DNA of 12,200 nucleotides from Desulfobulbaceae bacterium (GCA_003517965.1 DOZO01000005.1:1-12200), one strand, 5' to 3'. Shown: positions 4,759-10,853, counted from the stretch's first letter. Numbers and translations are program-made. The notes: generated by a model not told the origin, from the letters alone.

Positions 4759-4819
4759 TAACGGGTAGAGAAAAAAACCGGCAAGCCTTTACCCGTTATC
4801 CTACCCGTTACAATACCCG
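4759..4819. repeat. phased TACCCGtta repeats upstream of int
   Basis: TACCCGTTA occurs at 4790-4798 and 4802-4810, with a truncated copy TACCCG at 4814-4819, all exactly 12 bp apart. An inverted copy TAACGGGTAG at 4759-4768 is the perfect complement of 4801-4810. The set lies between int and the tRNA. Integrase arm-type sites, excisionase/AlpA sites or int-repressor operators are the natural candidates. Confidence 0.7.
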
Positions 4820-4826
4820 GATTCAA
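4798..4826 (-). promoter_or_regulatory. putative int promoter
   Basis: TTGAAT (4821-4826) and TAGGAT (4798-4803) are separated by 17 bp and match the sigma-70 hexamers at 4 of 6 positions each. The 12-bp-spaced TACCCGtta repeats overlap the -10 and spacer, so a protein bound there would block int transcription. Confidence 0.4.
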
Positions 4827-4853
4827 GCGGTTTTTATCGGACGGCCCTGGACG

Positions 4854-4890
4854 CAAAAAAGCCCGCTTTCCTTTTCAGGGGCGGGCTTTA
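4854..4890. terminator. intrinsic terminator of tRNA-Leu, bidirectional in form
   Basis: On the minus strand AAAGCCCGC and GCGGGCTTTTTT form a GC-rich stem (4861-4866 with 4881-4886, extended by A/T pairs) with a 14-nt loop and a T run at 4855-4860. It lies 33 bp after the tRNA 3' end and insulates int from tRNA transcription. The other strand also has an A-tract before and TTTA after, so weak function in the opposite direction is possible. Confidence 0.85.
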
Positions 4891-4922
4891 TGGACTTCCC
4901 CTGACTGTGCCGGTTTTACTAC

Positions 4923-4945
4923 TGGTACCGGAGGTCGGAATCGAA
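4923..4945. other. inferred element attachment site (tRNA 3' end)
   Basis: P4-type integrases recombine within the 3' part of tRNA genes, leaving the tRNA intact with int next to it. Here int starts 178 bp beyond the CCA end. I searched 1-4900 by eye for a second copy of the tRNA 3' sequence and found none, so the distal att copy must be beyond the left edge. The exact core is unknown. Confidence 0.5.
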
Positions 4946-5009
4946 CCGACATGGGGTTGCCCCCGCGGGATTTTGAGTCCCGTGCGTCTACCTGTTTCAC
5001 CACTCCGGC
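4923..5009 (-). tRNA. tRNA-Leu, anticodon CAA
   Basis: The 87-nt gene folds as a class II tRNA. The acceptor stem GCCGGAG/CTCCGGT has a G-U first pair. The D arm is present, the anticodon stem is CGGGA/TCCCG with loop CTCAAAA (anticodon CAA, reading UUG), and there is a long variable arm (GGGGGCAACCCC). The T arm contains GGTTCGATTCC, and CCA is encoded. The long variable arm and anticodon identify leucine. It is driven by the near-consensus promoter at 5050-5078 and followed by the terminator at 4854-4890. The gene is intact, as expected when an element regenerates the tRNA end on integration. Confidence 0.97.
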
Positions 5010-5018
5010 AGAATGGCC

Positions 5019-5040
5019 ATGTTGCCCATGGTGGCAACAT
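5019..5040 (-). other. hairpin in the 5' leader of the tRNA transcript
   Basis: ATGTTGCC (5019-5026) and GGCAACAT (5033-5040) make a perfect 8-bp stem with a 6-nt loop, between the promoter and the mature tRNA 5' end at 5009. It would lie in the RNase P-removed leader. Confidence 0.6.
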
Positions 5041-5049
5041 AGGACGAGT

Positions 5050-5078
5050 AATATAGAAGCCTTCCCAAGCTCTGTCAA
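5050..5078 (-). promoter_or_regulatory. strong sigma-70 promoter for tRNA-Leu
   Basis: TTGACA (5073-5078) and TATATT (5050-5055) are separated by exactly 17 bp. The -35 is a perfect consensus and the -10 matches 5 of 6. Transcription would start near 5043 and run into the tRNA about 34 nt later. Confidence 0.85.
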
Positions 5079-5082
5079 GCTC

Positions 5083-5188
5083 TAAGCCGTTGTTTAAAAA
5101 TAACGATAACATTTAAAGATCATGATCGGCATAAGGGGCCGTAACGAAATGATCTGAAATGTAGTGGCTATTTATTAACGGCCCCTAA
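5083..5188. repeat. dispersed intergenic repeat, copy 1 (106 bp)
   Basis: The element begins TAAGCCGTTGTT, has a central block CGGCATAAGGGGCCGTAA (about 5127-5144) and ends TTAACGGCCCCTAA (5175-5188). The same three blocks in the same order occur at 7223-7324, while the sequences between them differ. AGGGGCCGT pairs with ACGGCCCCT and GCCG pairs with CGGC, giving a two-hairpin structure. This copy follows pgsA at the end of its operon. Confidence 0.8.
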
Positions 5189-5206
5189 AGGCGCGGCCCC
5201 TTTGTA

Positions 5207-5779
5207 TTACGAGCCTGATCCCAGAAAAATTTTCTGGAACCGATAAAAATAATCCACCCCCGACCAGACGGTCATAACCGCGGAAACATAGAGGATAGCC
5301 TTGCCCAATTCGTGCAAGAAAGGAATAGGCACAACACCCAGAGGGAAAATCAGGATACAGAGTGCGGTATATTGCATAATACTTTTCAGCTTGCCCATGC
5401 CGCTGGCCGCGACCACGATGCCTGATGAGGCCGCCACCCCACGGAGTCCGGTGATCACCAACTCTCTGGACAGAATAATGAACACCAGCCAGGCCGGGAT
5501 TTGACCCATAGGGATCAGCATGATCAGGGCAGCGCAAACCAGCACCTTGTCGGCCACCGGATCCATCAATTTGCCCAGAACCGTTTCAATCTTGTGCTTG
5601 CGGGCGTAATAGCCGTCCGCAAGATCGGTCAGGGCACCGGTCAGAAAAAGAAAAAAGGCTACCAGGCTCACCCCGACGCTGGGCTGAGGATAGATGAAAA
5701 ACATAAGAACCGGCGCCACCGCAAAACGGTATCCGGTGAGCAGATTGGGGATGGTGAAGATCGCGTGTCGAGGCGGCAT
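5207..5779 (-). CDS. pgsA: CDP-diacylglycerol-glycerol-3-phosphate 3-phosphatidyltransferase
   Basis: PgsA makes phosphatidylglycerol phosphate from CDP-diacylglycerol and glycerol 3-phosphate, the committed step to the anionic lipids phosphatidylglycerol and cardiolipin, at the inner membrane. The complete CDP-alcohol phosphotransferase signature D-x2-D-G-x2-A-R-x8-G-x3-D-x3-D is present (D52, D55, G56, A59, R60, G69, D73, D77). The 190 residues match the usual length. The family N-terminus PNLLTGYRF is at 11-19, and several hydrophobic helices (about 19-30, 35-50, 78-104, 136-153, 160-176) cross the membrane. The ATG at 5777-5779 lies 4 bp after the transglycosylase stop, so translation is probably coupled, with only a weak Shine-Dalgarno. 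Confidence 0.95.
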   Translation of the reverse strand: MPPRHAIFTIPNLLTGYRFAVAPVLMFFIYPQPSVGVSLVAFFLFLTGALTDLADGYYARKHKIETVLGKLMDPVADKVLVCAALIMLIPMGQIPAWLVFIILSRELVITGLRGVAASSGIVVAASGMGKLKSIMQYTALCILIFPLGVVPIPFLHELGKAILYVSAVMTVWSGVDYFYRFQKIFLGSGS

Positions 5780-5783
5780 TGGC

Positions 5784-6443
5784 TTAATTGATCACTCCCA
5801 GCCAGCGGGAAGCAGGTGACGCCGCGGCTGTCATTTGTCGGTAATATTGGATAACATTGCTCACATACTGCTGGGTTTCCGGGATCAACGGGATTCCCTG
5901 CGCAGCCTCAACCCTGCCTGGGCCAGCATTATAGGCGGCCAGAGCCAGCCTTAGATTGCCGCCGAAACGAGCCATCATCTGGCGCAGATAATTGGTACCG
6001 CCAAAGATGTTTTCCTGAGGATCAAAAGGGTTCCAGACATTAAGATCAGCGGCGGTGTCTGGCATCAACTGCATGAGCCCCTTGGCTCCCTGGGAAGAAA
6101 CAGCCCGACTGTCAAAATTTGATTCAGCCTTGATTACCGCTTTAATCAACAAGGGATCCATCGCATACCGACTGGCCGCCCTCCGGATATGCCCTTCATA
6201 GAGACGCGGATCACCGGTCTTTGCCGACCTGACCCGCTGAAACTGGGGCCGGATCACCTCTGGCCGGTAGCGGGTATCATTATTGGGTACATTGGTAAAA
6301 TGCACCGTACCCTGCTCATCAACATAGGTATAAATCTTCGCCTGTGCGAGAGACGGAGCCAACAATAACAGCCAGGCCAGCACAAGCAGCATACACCCGG
6401 CCATTTCTCTCTGGTGCCAAAAATCTTTTCTAATATATGCCAT
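5784..6443 (-). CDS. secreted lytic transglycosylase (DUF4124 + SLT)
   Basis: I choose the ATG at 6441-6443 (219 residues), which has GGAGA about 10 nt upstream, over a TTG 10 codons earlier. A signal peptide is evident: basic start, hydrophobic MLLVLAWLLLLAPSLAQA, likely cleaved after Ala35. Residues 36-53 (KIYTYVDEQGTVHFTNVP) are a DUF4124-type segment. The SLT domain follows from about 84: IKAVIKAESNF with catalytic Glu107, GAKGLMQLMPDTA (119-131), NIFGGTNYLRQM (145-156) and ALAAYNAGPGRV (167-178). It should cleave peptidoglycan glycan strands to 1,6-anhydro products in the periplasm. The mature protein looks soluble rather than lipidated. It lies between the aldolase and pgsA genes in one transcription unit. 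Confidence 0.93.
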   Translation of the reverse strand: MAYIRKDFWHQREMAGCMLLVLAWLLLLAPSLAQAKIYTYVDEQGTVHFTNVPNNDTRYRPEVIRPQFQRVRSAKTGDPRLYEGHIRRAASRYAMDPLLIKAVIKAESNFDSRAVSSQGAKGLMQLMPDTAADLNVWNPFDPQENIFGGTNYLRQMMARFGGNLRLALAAYNAGPGRVEAAQGIPLIPETQQYVSNVIQYYRQMTAAASPASRWLGVIN

Positions 6444-6506
6444 ATGTTGGTCTCCAGGCAAATTCGCCAGCAAGGCCGTCGCTATCCAGACTTCTAAGAC
6501 AGCATA

Positions 6507-7154
6507 CTACGCTTTTGTTCTTTTTTCCCAATCGGCCAGAAATTGTTCCATGCCGAGATCAGTGAGCGGATGCCGGGCAAGCTGGGCGATAACCTTAAAA
6601 GGGATCGTGGCGATATGCGCGCCCAGCAGAGCTGCGTCCACCACATGGATGGGATTGCGGATGCTGGCGACAATCACCTCGGTGGCATAACCGTAATTAT
6701 CATAAATGTTCATGATATCACTGATCAGATCCATGCCGTTCTGGGAGATGTCATCCAGCCGGCCAACAAAGGGACTTGCGTAACTGGCCCCGGCTTTAGC
6801 TGCCATCAAGGCCTGGCTGGCGGAGAAAACCAGGGTTACATTAGTCCTGATCTTCTCATCGGCAAGTTTTTTTACCGCCTTGAGCCCTTCAGTGGTCATG
6901 GGAATCTTAATCACGATATTTTCATGGATGGCGGCAAGCTCGCGGCCCTCTCGCACCATGCCTTCGGCATCAAGCGCGATCACCTCGGCGCTGATAGGGC
7001 CATCCACGATCTTGCAGATATCCTTGATGATCTCGATAAAAGGCTTGTTCTCCCTGGCAATCAGCGACGGGTTGGTGGTGACCCCATCCACCATGCCCAT
7101 ATCCACGGCTTTCTTGATTTCTTCGAGGTTAGCGGTATCAATAAAAAATTTCAT
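6507..7154 (-). CDS. fsa: fructose-6-phosphate aldolase / transaldolase, small (TalC/FSA) type
   Basis: The 215-residue protein is the compact transaldolase family (subfamily 3B / MipB-TalC). The N-terminus MKFFIDTANLEEIKKA and DGVTTNPSLI (23-32) are diagnostic. Lys83 in VIKIPMTTEG is the Schiff-base lysine. NVTLVFSASQALMAAKAGA and YASPFVGRLDD form later barrel strands. Members either transfer dihydroxyacetone units (transaldolase, pentose phosphate pathway) or cleave fructose 6-phosphate; sequence by eye does not separate these, and many bacterial homologues lacking another transaldolase act as the former. The ATG at 7152-7154 has AAGGAG 8 nt upstream. It heads the unit fsa-transglycosylase-pgsA, and its leader carries a strong hairpin. 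Confidence 0.93.
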   Translation of the reverse strand: MKFFIDTANLEEIKKAVDMGMVDGVTTNPSLIARENKPFIEIIKDICKIVDGPISAEVIALDAEGMVREGRELAAIHENIVIKIPMTTEGLKAVKKLADEKIRTNVTLVFSASQALMAAKAGASYASPFVGRLDDISQNGMDLISDIMNIYDNYGYATEVIVASIRNPIHVVDAALLGAHIATIPFKVIAQLARHPLTDLGMEQFLADWEKRTKA

Positions 7155-7173
7155 CTATGCTCTCCTTGTCCGG

Positions 7174-7202
7174 GCAGAAAAACGGTTCAACCGTTCTTCT
7201 GC
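7174..7202 (-). promoter_or_regulatory. 13-bp hairpin in the fsa leader
   Basis: GCAGAAGAACGGT and ACCGTTTTTCTGC (minus strand) pair along 13 positions around a TGA loop. The single non-Watson-Crick position is G-U in minus-strand RNA but A-C in plus-strand RNA, which favours a role in the fsa transcript. It ends about 20 nt before the fsa start codon, just upstream of the Shine-Dalgarno. No T run follows, so it is not a plain terminator. Confidence 0.6.
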
Positions 7203-7222
7203 CGATTTGCACCCTTCGGGTA

Positions 7223-7324
7223 TAAGCCGTTGTTCAAAAAGTCATACTTTTTAGTCTCATGAACGGCATAAGGGGCCGTAAAGGAATGGATAAAAAGTAT
7301 AGGTTATTTCTTAACGGCCCCTAA
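7223..7324. repeat. dispersed intergenic repeat, copy 2 (102 bp)
   Basis: Same architecture as 5083-5188: TAAGCCGTTGTT at the left, CGGCATAAGGGGCCGTAA in the middle (about 7264-7281) and TTAACGGCCCCTAA at the right (7311-7324). The intervals differ, including a private AAAAAGT/ACTTTTT hairpin at about 7236-7252. It lies after the YHS-like gene that ends the lysine operon and before fsa, in the same orientation as copy 1. Confidence 0.8.
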
Positions 7325-7348
7325 GTTTCTTATGAGCAGGCAAGCTAC

Positions 7349-7621
7349 TCAGCTCAGCTTAATCTCACGGCTGTCACAATATATCTTCCGGCATTGTTCA
7401 CTACAAAAAAATACAGGCGTATCCGTATCATGTAACACAATCGCCTGCCTTTTGGGAATATAGATATGACAAACCGGATCTTCCACCAGTTGATCATGGA
7501 TAGAAATTTCGCCTGCGCCTTGCCCGCCACTACCGGAGCCGACAGGCTTCTTTTTTCTGCTGCCGGTCAGCAGGCGGTAAATGACATAGAGAAAAACCGC
7601 GTAAATTAAGAGCTTAAACAT
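7349..7621 (-). CDS. small membrane-anchored YHS-like metal-binding protein
   Basis: The 90-residue product has an N-terminal transmembrane helix (LLIYAVFLYVIYRLL, 4-18), a basic RKKK stop-transfer, a Gly/Ser linker (28-37) and a YHS-type domain: EDPVCHIYIPKRQA (47-60) and PVFFCSEQCRKIYC (69-82), with Cys51, Cys73, Cys77 and Cys82. YHS and TRASH-like modules bind metals. Small anchored ones like this are common in Desulfobacterota-type genomes as hypothetical proteins, and their role is unclear to me. The ATG (7619-7621) lies inside the end of folK (16-nt overlap) with AGGGAT upstream, so it is the last gene of the lysine/folate operon. The anchor suggests the domain faces the cytoplasm, given the basic residues after the helix. 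Confidence 0.85.
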   Translation of the reverse strand: MFKLLIYAVFLYVIYRLLTGSRKKKPVGSGSGGQGAGEISIHDQLVEDPVCHIYIPKRQAIVLHDTDTPVFFCSEQCRKIYCDSREIKLS

Positions 7622-8133
7622 CGATATCCCTGTTCAGCCCATTCTTGTCGCTCCACCCCTGTCTGCACCCGGAGTTTGTTACAGAGCGCAAAACTTGTCC
7701 GGCCAAGAACCGGGTGCAGATGCGCAGGCGCCAGTTCCGCCAGCGGTGCCAGCACAAAAAGCCGATTGACGATCTGCGGATGGGGGACGATGAGCGTTTG
7801 ACTGTTAATAATCAGATCTCCATAATAGAGCAGGTCAAGATCAACGGGCCTGTCCTTGGTCAGCGTGCGATTTCGGCCCAGCTCCGTCTCGATGGCAAGC
7901 ATGGCAGTAAGTAACTCTGTCGGAGCAAGACTGGTGGTGATTTCACCCACGGCATTGGTAAACCAATATTCCGTATTCAGGCCTACCGGCTCTGTCTTAT
8001 ACGGGCTTGACAGCCGGTTCAGACTGACCCCCGCTACCTCGCCTAACCGCTGCCAGGCAGCCAGCAGGTTGGCCTGCCCATCGCCGAGATTGGATCCCAG
8101 TCCGATAAAGACCTGCTGGTATTTTTCCAGCAA
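7606..8133 (-). CDS. folK: 2-amino-4-hydroxy-6-hydroxymethyldihydropteridine diphosphokinase
   Basis: FolK transfers diphosphate from ATP to 6-hydroxymethyl-7,8-dihydropterin in folate synthesis. Signature parts are FIGLGSNLGDGQANL (9-23), YKTEPVG (45-51), IETELGRNR (81-89), RPVDLDLLYYGD (95-106, Mg-binding Asp98 and Asp100) and VPHPQIVNRLFVLAPLAEL (116-134). The 175-residue length is normal. The usual Pro-Arg before the DLDLL motif is Asp-Arg here. The only plausible start is TTG at 8131-8133: the codon just before it is the dapB stop TAG in the same frame, and the family N-terminus begins only a few residues later. A GCAGGA in the dapB tail could serve as Shine-Dalgarno. It is the fifth gene of the lysA operon. 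Confidence 0.93.
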   Translation of the reverse strand: MLEKYQQVFIGLGSNLGDGQANLLAAWQRLGEVAGVSLNRLSSPYKTEPVGLNTEYWFTNAVGEITTSLAPTELLTAMLAIETELGRNRTLTKDRPVDLDLLYYGDLIINSQTLIVPHPQIVNRLFVLAPLAELAPAHLHPVLGRTSFALCNKLRVQTGVERQEWAEQGYRCLSS

Positions 8134-8943
8134 CTATATATCCTGCAAGCCCAGCACATCGAACATGGTGTAGAGGCCATTGGGCTGATTCACCACCCAG
8201 GCGGCGGCAAGAGCCGCACCCCTGGCAAAATTATCCCGGCTGTGCGCTCGATGGCTGAGTTCCAACCTCTCCCCTGCTCCGGCAAAATAAACGGTGTGCT
8301 CACCCACAATGTCGCCTGCCCGGATGGTCTGAATGCCGATTTCCTTATCGGTGCGCTCACCGATCATCCCGTGGCGGGAATATACCCCCACCTCGGCCAG
8401 ATTGCGGTTCACTCCTTCCGCCACCATTTCTCCCAGTTTCAGAGCCGTGCCGCTGGGCGCGTCCTTTTTCATCCGGTGGTGGGCCTCAACGATCTCAATA
8501 TCGTAGGCATCGCCCAGCAGAGCGGCCATTTTACGGGCGATCTTAAACAGAACATTAACGCCCACCGCCATGTTGGGAGACTGGACACAGGGGAAATTGC
8601 GAGCCAGTTCCTTAAGTTCGGCCAGGTTGTCCGCCGTCAGGCCCGTAGTACCGATGACCATGGCCTTTTTCGCCAGAGCCGCCTTACGGGCCAGGGCCAT
8701 GGTGGCCTCATGAAAGGTGAAGTCAATCACCACCTCGCCCTGAGCCGCAACCGCCTCAAAGCTGTCCGCCACCTTAACGCCGATGGCGCTGCCCCCAGCC
8801 AGTTCGCCAAGATCCTTGCCAAGCTCAGGGCTATCTGCCCGCTCAAACCCGGCAGCCAGATTCAGGCCTTCCTGCTGCTGCACCATATAGCTGATCCGGC
8901 GACCCATTCGACCTGCGGCCCCGGCAACAATAACATTGGTCAT
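8134..8943 (-). CDS. dapB: 4-hydroxy-tetrahydrodipicolinate reductase
   Basis: DapB reduces the DapA product with NAD(P)H to tetrahydrodipicolinate, in the cytoplasm. The Rossmann motif VAGAAGRMGR is at residues 6-15, VIGTTGLT at 96-103, SPNMAVGVN (122-130), and the signature EAHHRMKKDAPSGTAL at 153-168 with His155/His156 and Lys160 in the active site. GLYTMFDVLGL closes the protein. The 269-residue length is typical. The ATG at 8941-8943 has AAGGAG 8 nt upstream. It lies 61 bp after dapA, and its TAG stop is immediately followed, in the same frame, by the TTG start of folK. Confidence 0.97.
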   Translation of the reverse strand: MTNVIVAGAAGRMGRRISYMVQQQEGLNLAAGFERADSPELGKDLGELAGGSAIGVKVADSFEAVAAQGEVVIDFTFHEATMALARKAALAKKAMVIGTTGLTADNLAELKELARNFPCVQSPNMAVGVNVLFKIARKMAALLGDAYDIEIVEAHHRMKKDAPSGTALKLGEMVAEGVNRNLAEVGVYSRHGMIGERTDKEIGIQTIRAGDIVGEHTVYFAGAGERLELSHRAHSRDNFARGAALAAAWVVNQPNGLYTMFDVLGLQDI

Positions 8944-8967
8944 GATATTCTCCTTAATCAGTTCTCA

Positions 8968-8983
8968 GCCGTCAGCTGACGGC
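8968..8983. repeat. 16-bp perfect palindrome between dapA and dapB
   Basis: GCCGTCAGCTGACGGC reads the same on both strands and can fold as a 6-bp stem with an AGCT loop. It sits in the 61-bp dapA-dapB gap, about 25 nt upstream of the dapB start, with AGCCGCC/GGCGGCT bases flanking one side. No T run follows. Confidence 0.6.
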
Positions 8984-9004
8984 GGCTATACTCCTTAGCA
9001 TAAA

Positions 9005-9886
9005 TTATACCAGACCATAAGCGGTGAGAACCTTCTGCAATTTTCCCTCGTTGACCTCATTCATCTTGTATAGAGGCAGGCGCGGCCAGCCGGATTTAAT
9101 TTTCCCCATCATCGCCAGAGCCGTCTTGGCCGGCACCGGGTTAGTGTCGATAAACATCGCCTGTATCAACGGGAGCAGTTTGTAGTGCAGCTCTTGTGCT
9201 TTGGCAATATCCCCGGCCAAAGCGGCGTCCATCATTGCCGCCATATCTCTGGGGGCCACGTTGGAGGTAACGGAAATTACCCCCGTGCCGCCAATCATCA
9301 CCGTGGGCATGGAGGTGAAATCATCCCCGGACATAACCGCAAAACCCTTGGGGCACAGACGGATCACCTGGCTGATCTGGTTGAGATCAGCGGTGGCCTC
9401 CTTAACCCCCACGATATTGGCGATCTGGGCACAGCGAGCCACGGTCTCAGGCAGCATGTTCACCGCGGTCCGGCTCGGCACGTTGTAAAGAATAATGGGG
9501 ATGTCCACCGCCTCGGCCACCGCCTTGAAATGCTGATAAAGCCCCTCCTGGGAGGGCTTGTTGTAGTAGGGGGTGATCATCAGGGCGCCATCGGCCCCGG
9601 CCTCCTTGGCGGCGCGGGTCAACTCGATGGATTCAGAAGTGCTGTTTGAGCCGGTTCCGGCCAGCACCGGCACTCGGCCAGCCACGGTCTTGACGGTGAG
9701 TTCCACCACCCGGCGATGTTCGGCATGGCTCATGGTGGCAGATTCGCCGGTAGTGCCACAAGGGACTATGCCGTGGGTGCCACCCGCTATCTGAAACTCG
9801 ATGAGATCCTGCAACCCTTGCTCGTCCAGCTTGCCATCAATAAAAGGGGTGACGATGGCGACAAAGGCGCCGCGAAACTTGTTCAT
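9005..9886 (-). CDS. dapA: 4-hydroxy-tetrahydrodipicolinate synthase
   Basis: DapA condenses pyruvate with aspartate semialdehyde, the first step committed to diaminopimelate and lysine. Catalytic elements are all present: GTTGESAT (44-51, Thr45/Thr46), ITPYYNKPS (104-112), Tyr134 in YNVPSRTAVNM, and the Schiff-base Lys162 in GVKEATADL. GGTGVISVTSN (199-209) is the conserved strand near the active site. The length of 293 residues is standard. The ATG at 9884-9886 has an excellent AGGAGG. It starts 47 bp after dapF, a gap that holds a small terminator-like hairpin. In many bacteria the enzyme is feedback inhibited by lysine; that cannot be judged here. Confidence 0.97.
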   Translation of the reverse strand: MNKFRGAFVAIVTPFIDGKLDEQGLQDLIEFQIAGGTHGIVPCGTTGESATMSHAEHRRVVELTVKTVAGRVPVLAGTGSNSTSESIELTRAAKEAGADGALMITPYYNKPSQEGLYQHFKAVAEAVDIPIILYNVPSRTAVNMLPETVARCAQIANIVGVKEATADLNQISQVIRLCPKGFAVMSGDDFTSMPTVMIGGTGVISVTSNVAPRDMAAMMDAALAGDIAKAQELHYKLLPLIQAMFIDTNPVPAKTALAMMGKIKSGWPRLPLYKMNEVNEGKLQKVLTAYGLV

Positions 9887-9910
9887 ATTTTCCTCCTGTG
9901 TGTCTGTCTC

Positions 9911-9935
9911 AAAAACAAAAAAGGGGTAGTCCCTT
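9911..9935 (-). terminator. weak attenuator-like hairpin between dapF and dapA
   Basis: AAGGG (9931-9935) pairs with CCCTT (9921-9925) across a 5-nt loop, beginning on the dapF stop codon, and the minus strand continues TTTTGTTTTTG. A 5-bp stem is short, so at most partial termination is expected within the operon. Confidence 0.35.
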
Positions 9936-10770
9936 AAGATTTCTTGGGTAACGATTCTTCGTGTAGCTGGCCCTCGTAAATAAAACTGGCCGGGCCTTCC
10001 AGATAAACCTCGGCGATCTCCTGACCGACAAGGGAATAATGGATGGTCAACTGCTCACCCCCAGAGGTGGTCACCGCTACCGGCGAGCGCACCTGACCAA
10101 GAAGCCCGGCAATAATGGCTGCGGCCACGGCCCCGGTGCCACAGGCCAGAGTTTCCCCCTCGACCCCGCGCTCGTAGGTTCGAACGATCAGGGTGTTGTC
10201 GGTCTGCTGTTGCACAAAATTAACATTGGTACCGGCTGGCTGAAAATGCTCGTGGAAACGGAGTTCCCGCCCCAATGCCAGTACCGGAGCCTGCTGGATA
10301 TCTTCCACAAAGAGCACAGCATGAGGTACCCCGGTATTTAGGCTGTACACCACCTGTTCCTGCCCGTTGACCTGAAGCTTCTCATGCAGCCGCAAACCGG
10401 CAGGCGGGGTCATCTTGAGCTTGACTGACTGACCGGTTACCTCAGCCTCGATCAGCCCGGCCACGGTTTCAAAACGCAGCCGCGCAGGGGCTATCCCTCT
10501 GGTATAGGCAAAGCGGGCGGCACAGCGGGCACCGTTGCCGCACATCTCGGCCCAGCTGCCATCGGCGTTCAAGAACTGCCAGCGGAAATCCGCCGCTTCG
10601 CTATGCTCAATAAAAATCAGGCCATCCGCACCCACCGAAACCCGGCGTTCACAAACCGCTCTGACAAAATCGGACATCTCTTCTTTGGTCAGAAACGGGG
10701 TGCGGTGATCAATGAGGATAAAGTCATTGCCGGTGCCGCTCATCTTGGTGAATTCAATGGGAAAGTTCAT
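9934..10770 (-). CDS. dapF: diaminopimelate epimerase
   Basis: DapF interconverts LL- and meso-diaminopimelate, supplying peptidoglycan and the LysA substrate. The two catalytic cysteines are Cys77 (MCGNGARCAARF) and Cys210 (ACGTGAVAAA), with residues counted from the ATG at 10768-10770. FTKMSGTGNDFILID (7-21) is the family N-terminus. The 278-residue length fits. A TTG start 16 codons upstream is possible but adds a segment absent from the family. The Shine-Dalgarno before the chosen ATG is weak (AGAAG). It follows lysA by 83 bp. No anomaly is seen. Confidence 0.96.
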   Translation of the reverse strand: MNFPIEFTKMSGTGNDFILIDHRTPFLTKEEMSDFVRAVCERRVSVGADGLIFIEHSEAADFRWQFLNADGSWAEMCGNGARCAARFAYTRGIAPARLRFETVAGLIEAEVTGQSVKLKMTPPAGLRLHEKLQVNGQEQVVYSLNTGVPHAVLFVEDIQQAPVLALGRELRFHEHFQPAGTNVNFVQQQTDNTLIVRTYERGVEGETLACGTGAVAAAIIAGLLGQVRSPVAVTTSGGEQLTIHYSLVGQEIAEVYLEGPASFIYEGQLHEESLPKKS

Positions 10771-10853
10771 ATCTTCTGTTTGCCGAGCCCCGATAAACGG
10801 GATAAGTGCGTTAACCAAATTGTTTTCTGCCCAAAAAACGCAGCAAATAATTT

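Noticed and set aside
1..4900. Second attachment-site copy of the tRNA-Leu 3' end
   Set aside because: No stretch resembling the tRNA 3' sequence was found by eye; the distal end is presumed outside the window.
4875..5112. Two overlapping minus-strand ORFs (67 and 74 codons) across the tRNA region, one containing GGNPMSVRFRPP
   Set aside because: They are translations of the tRNA-Leu gene and its flanks, a common annotation artefact.
8242..8979. Plus-strand 245-codon ORF opposite dapB, and similar long plus-strand ORFs opposite fsa, dapA and lysA
   Set aside because: They mirror conserved enzyme genes on the minus strand in a GC-rich region and resemble no protein family.
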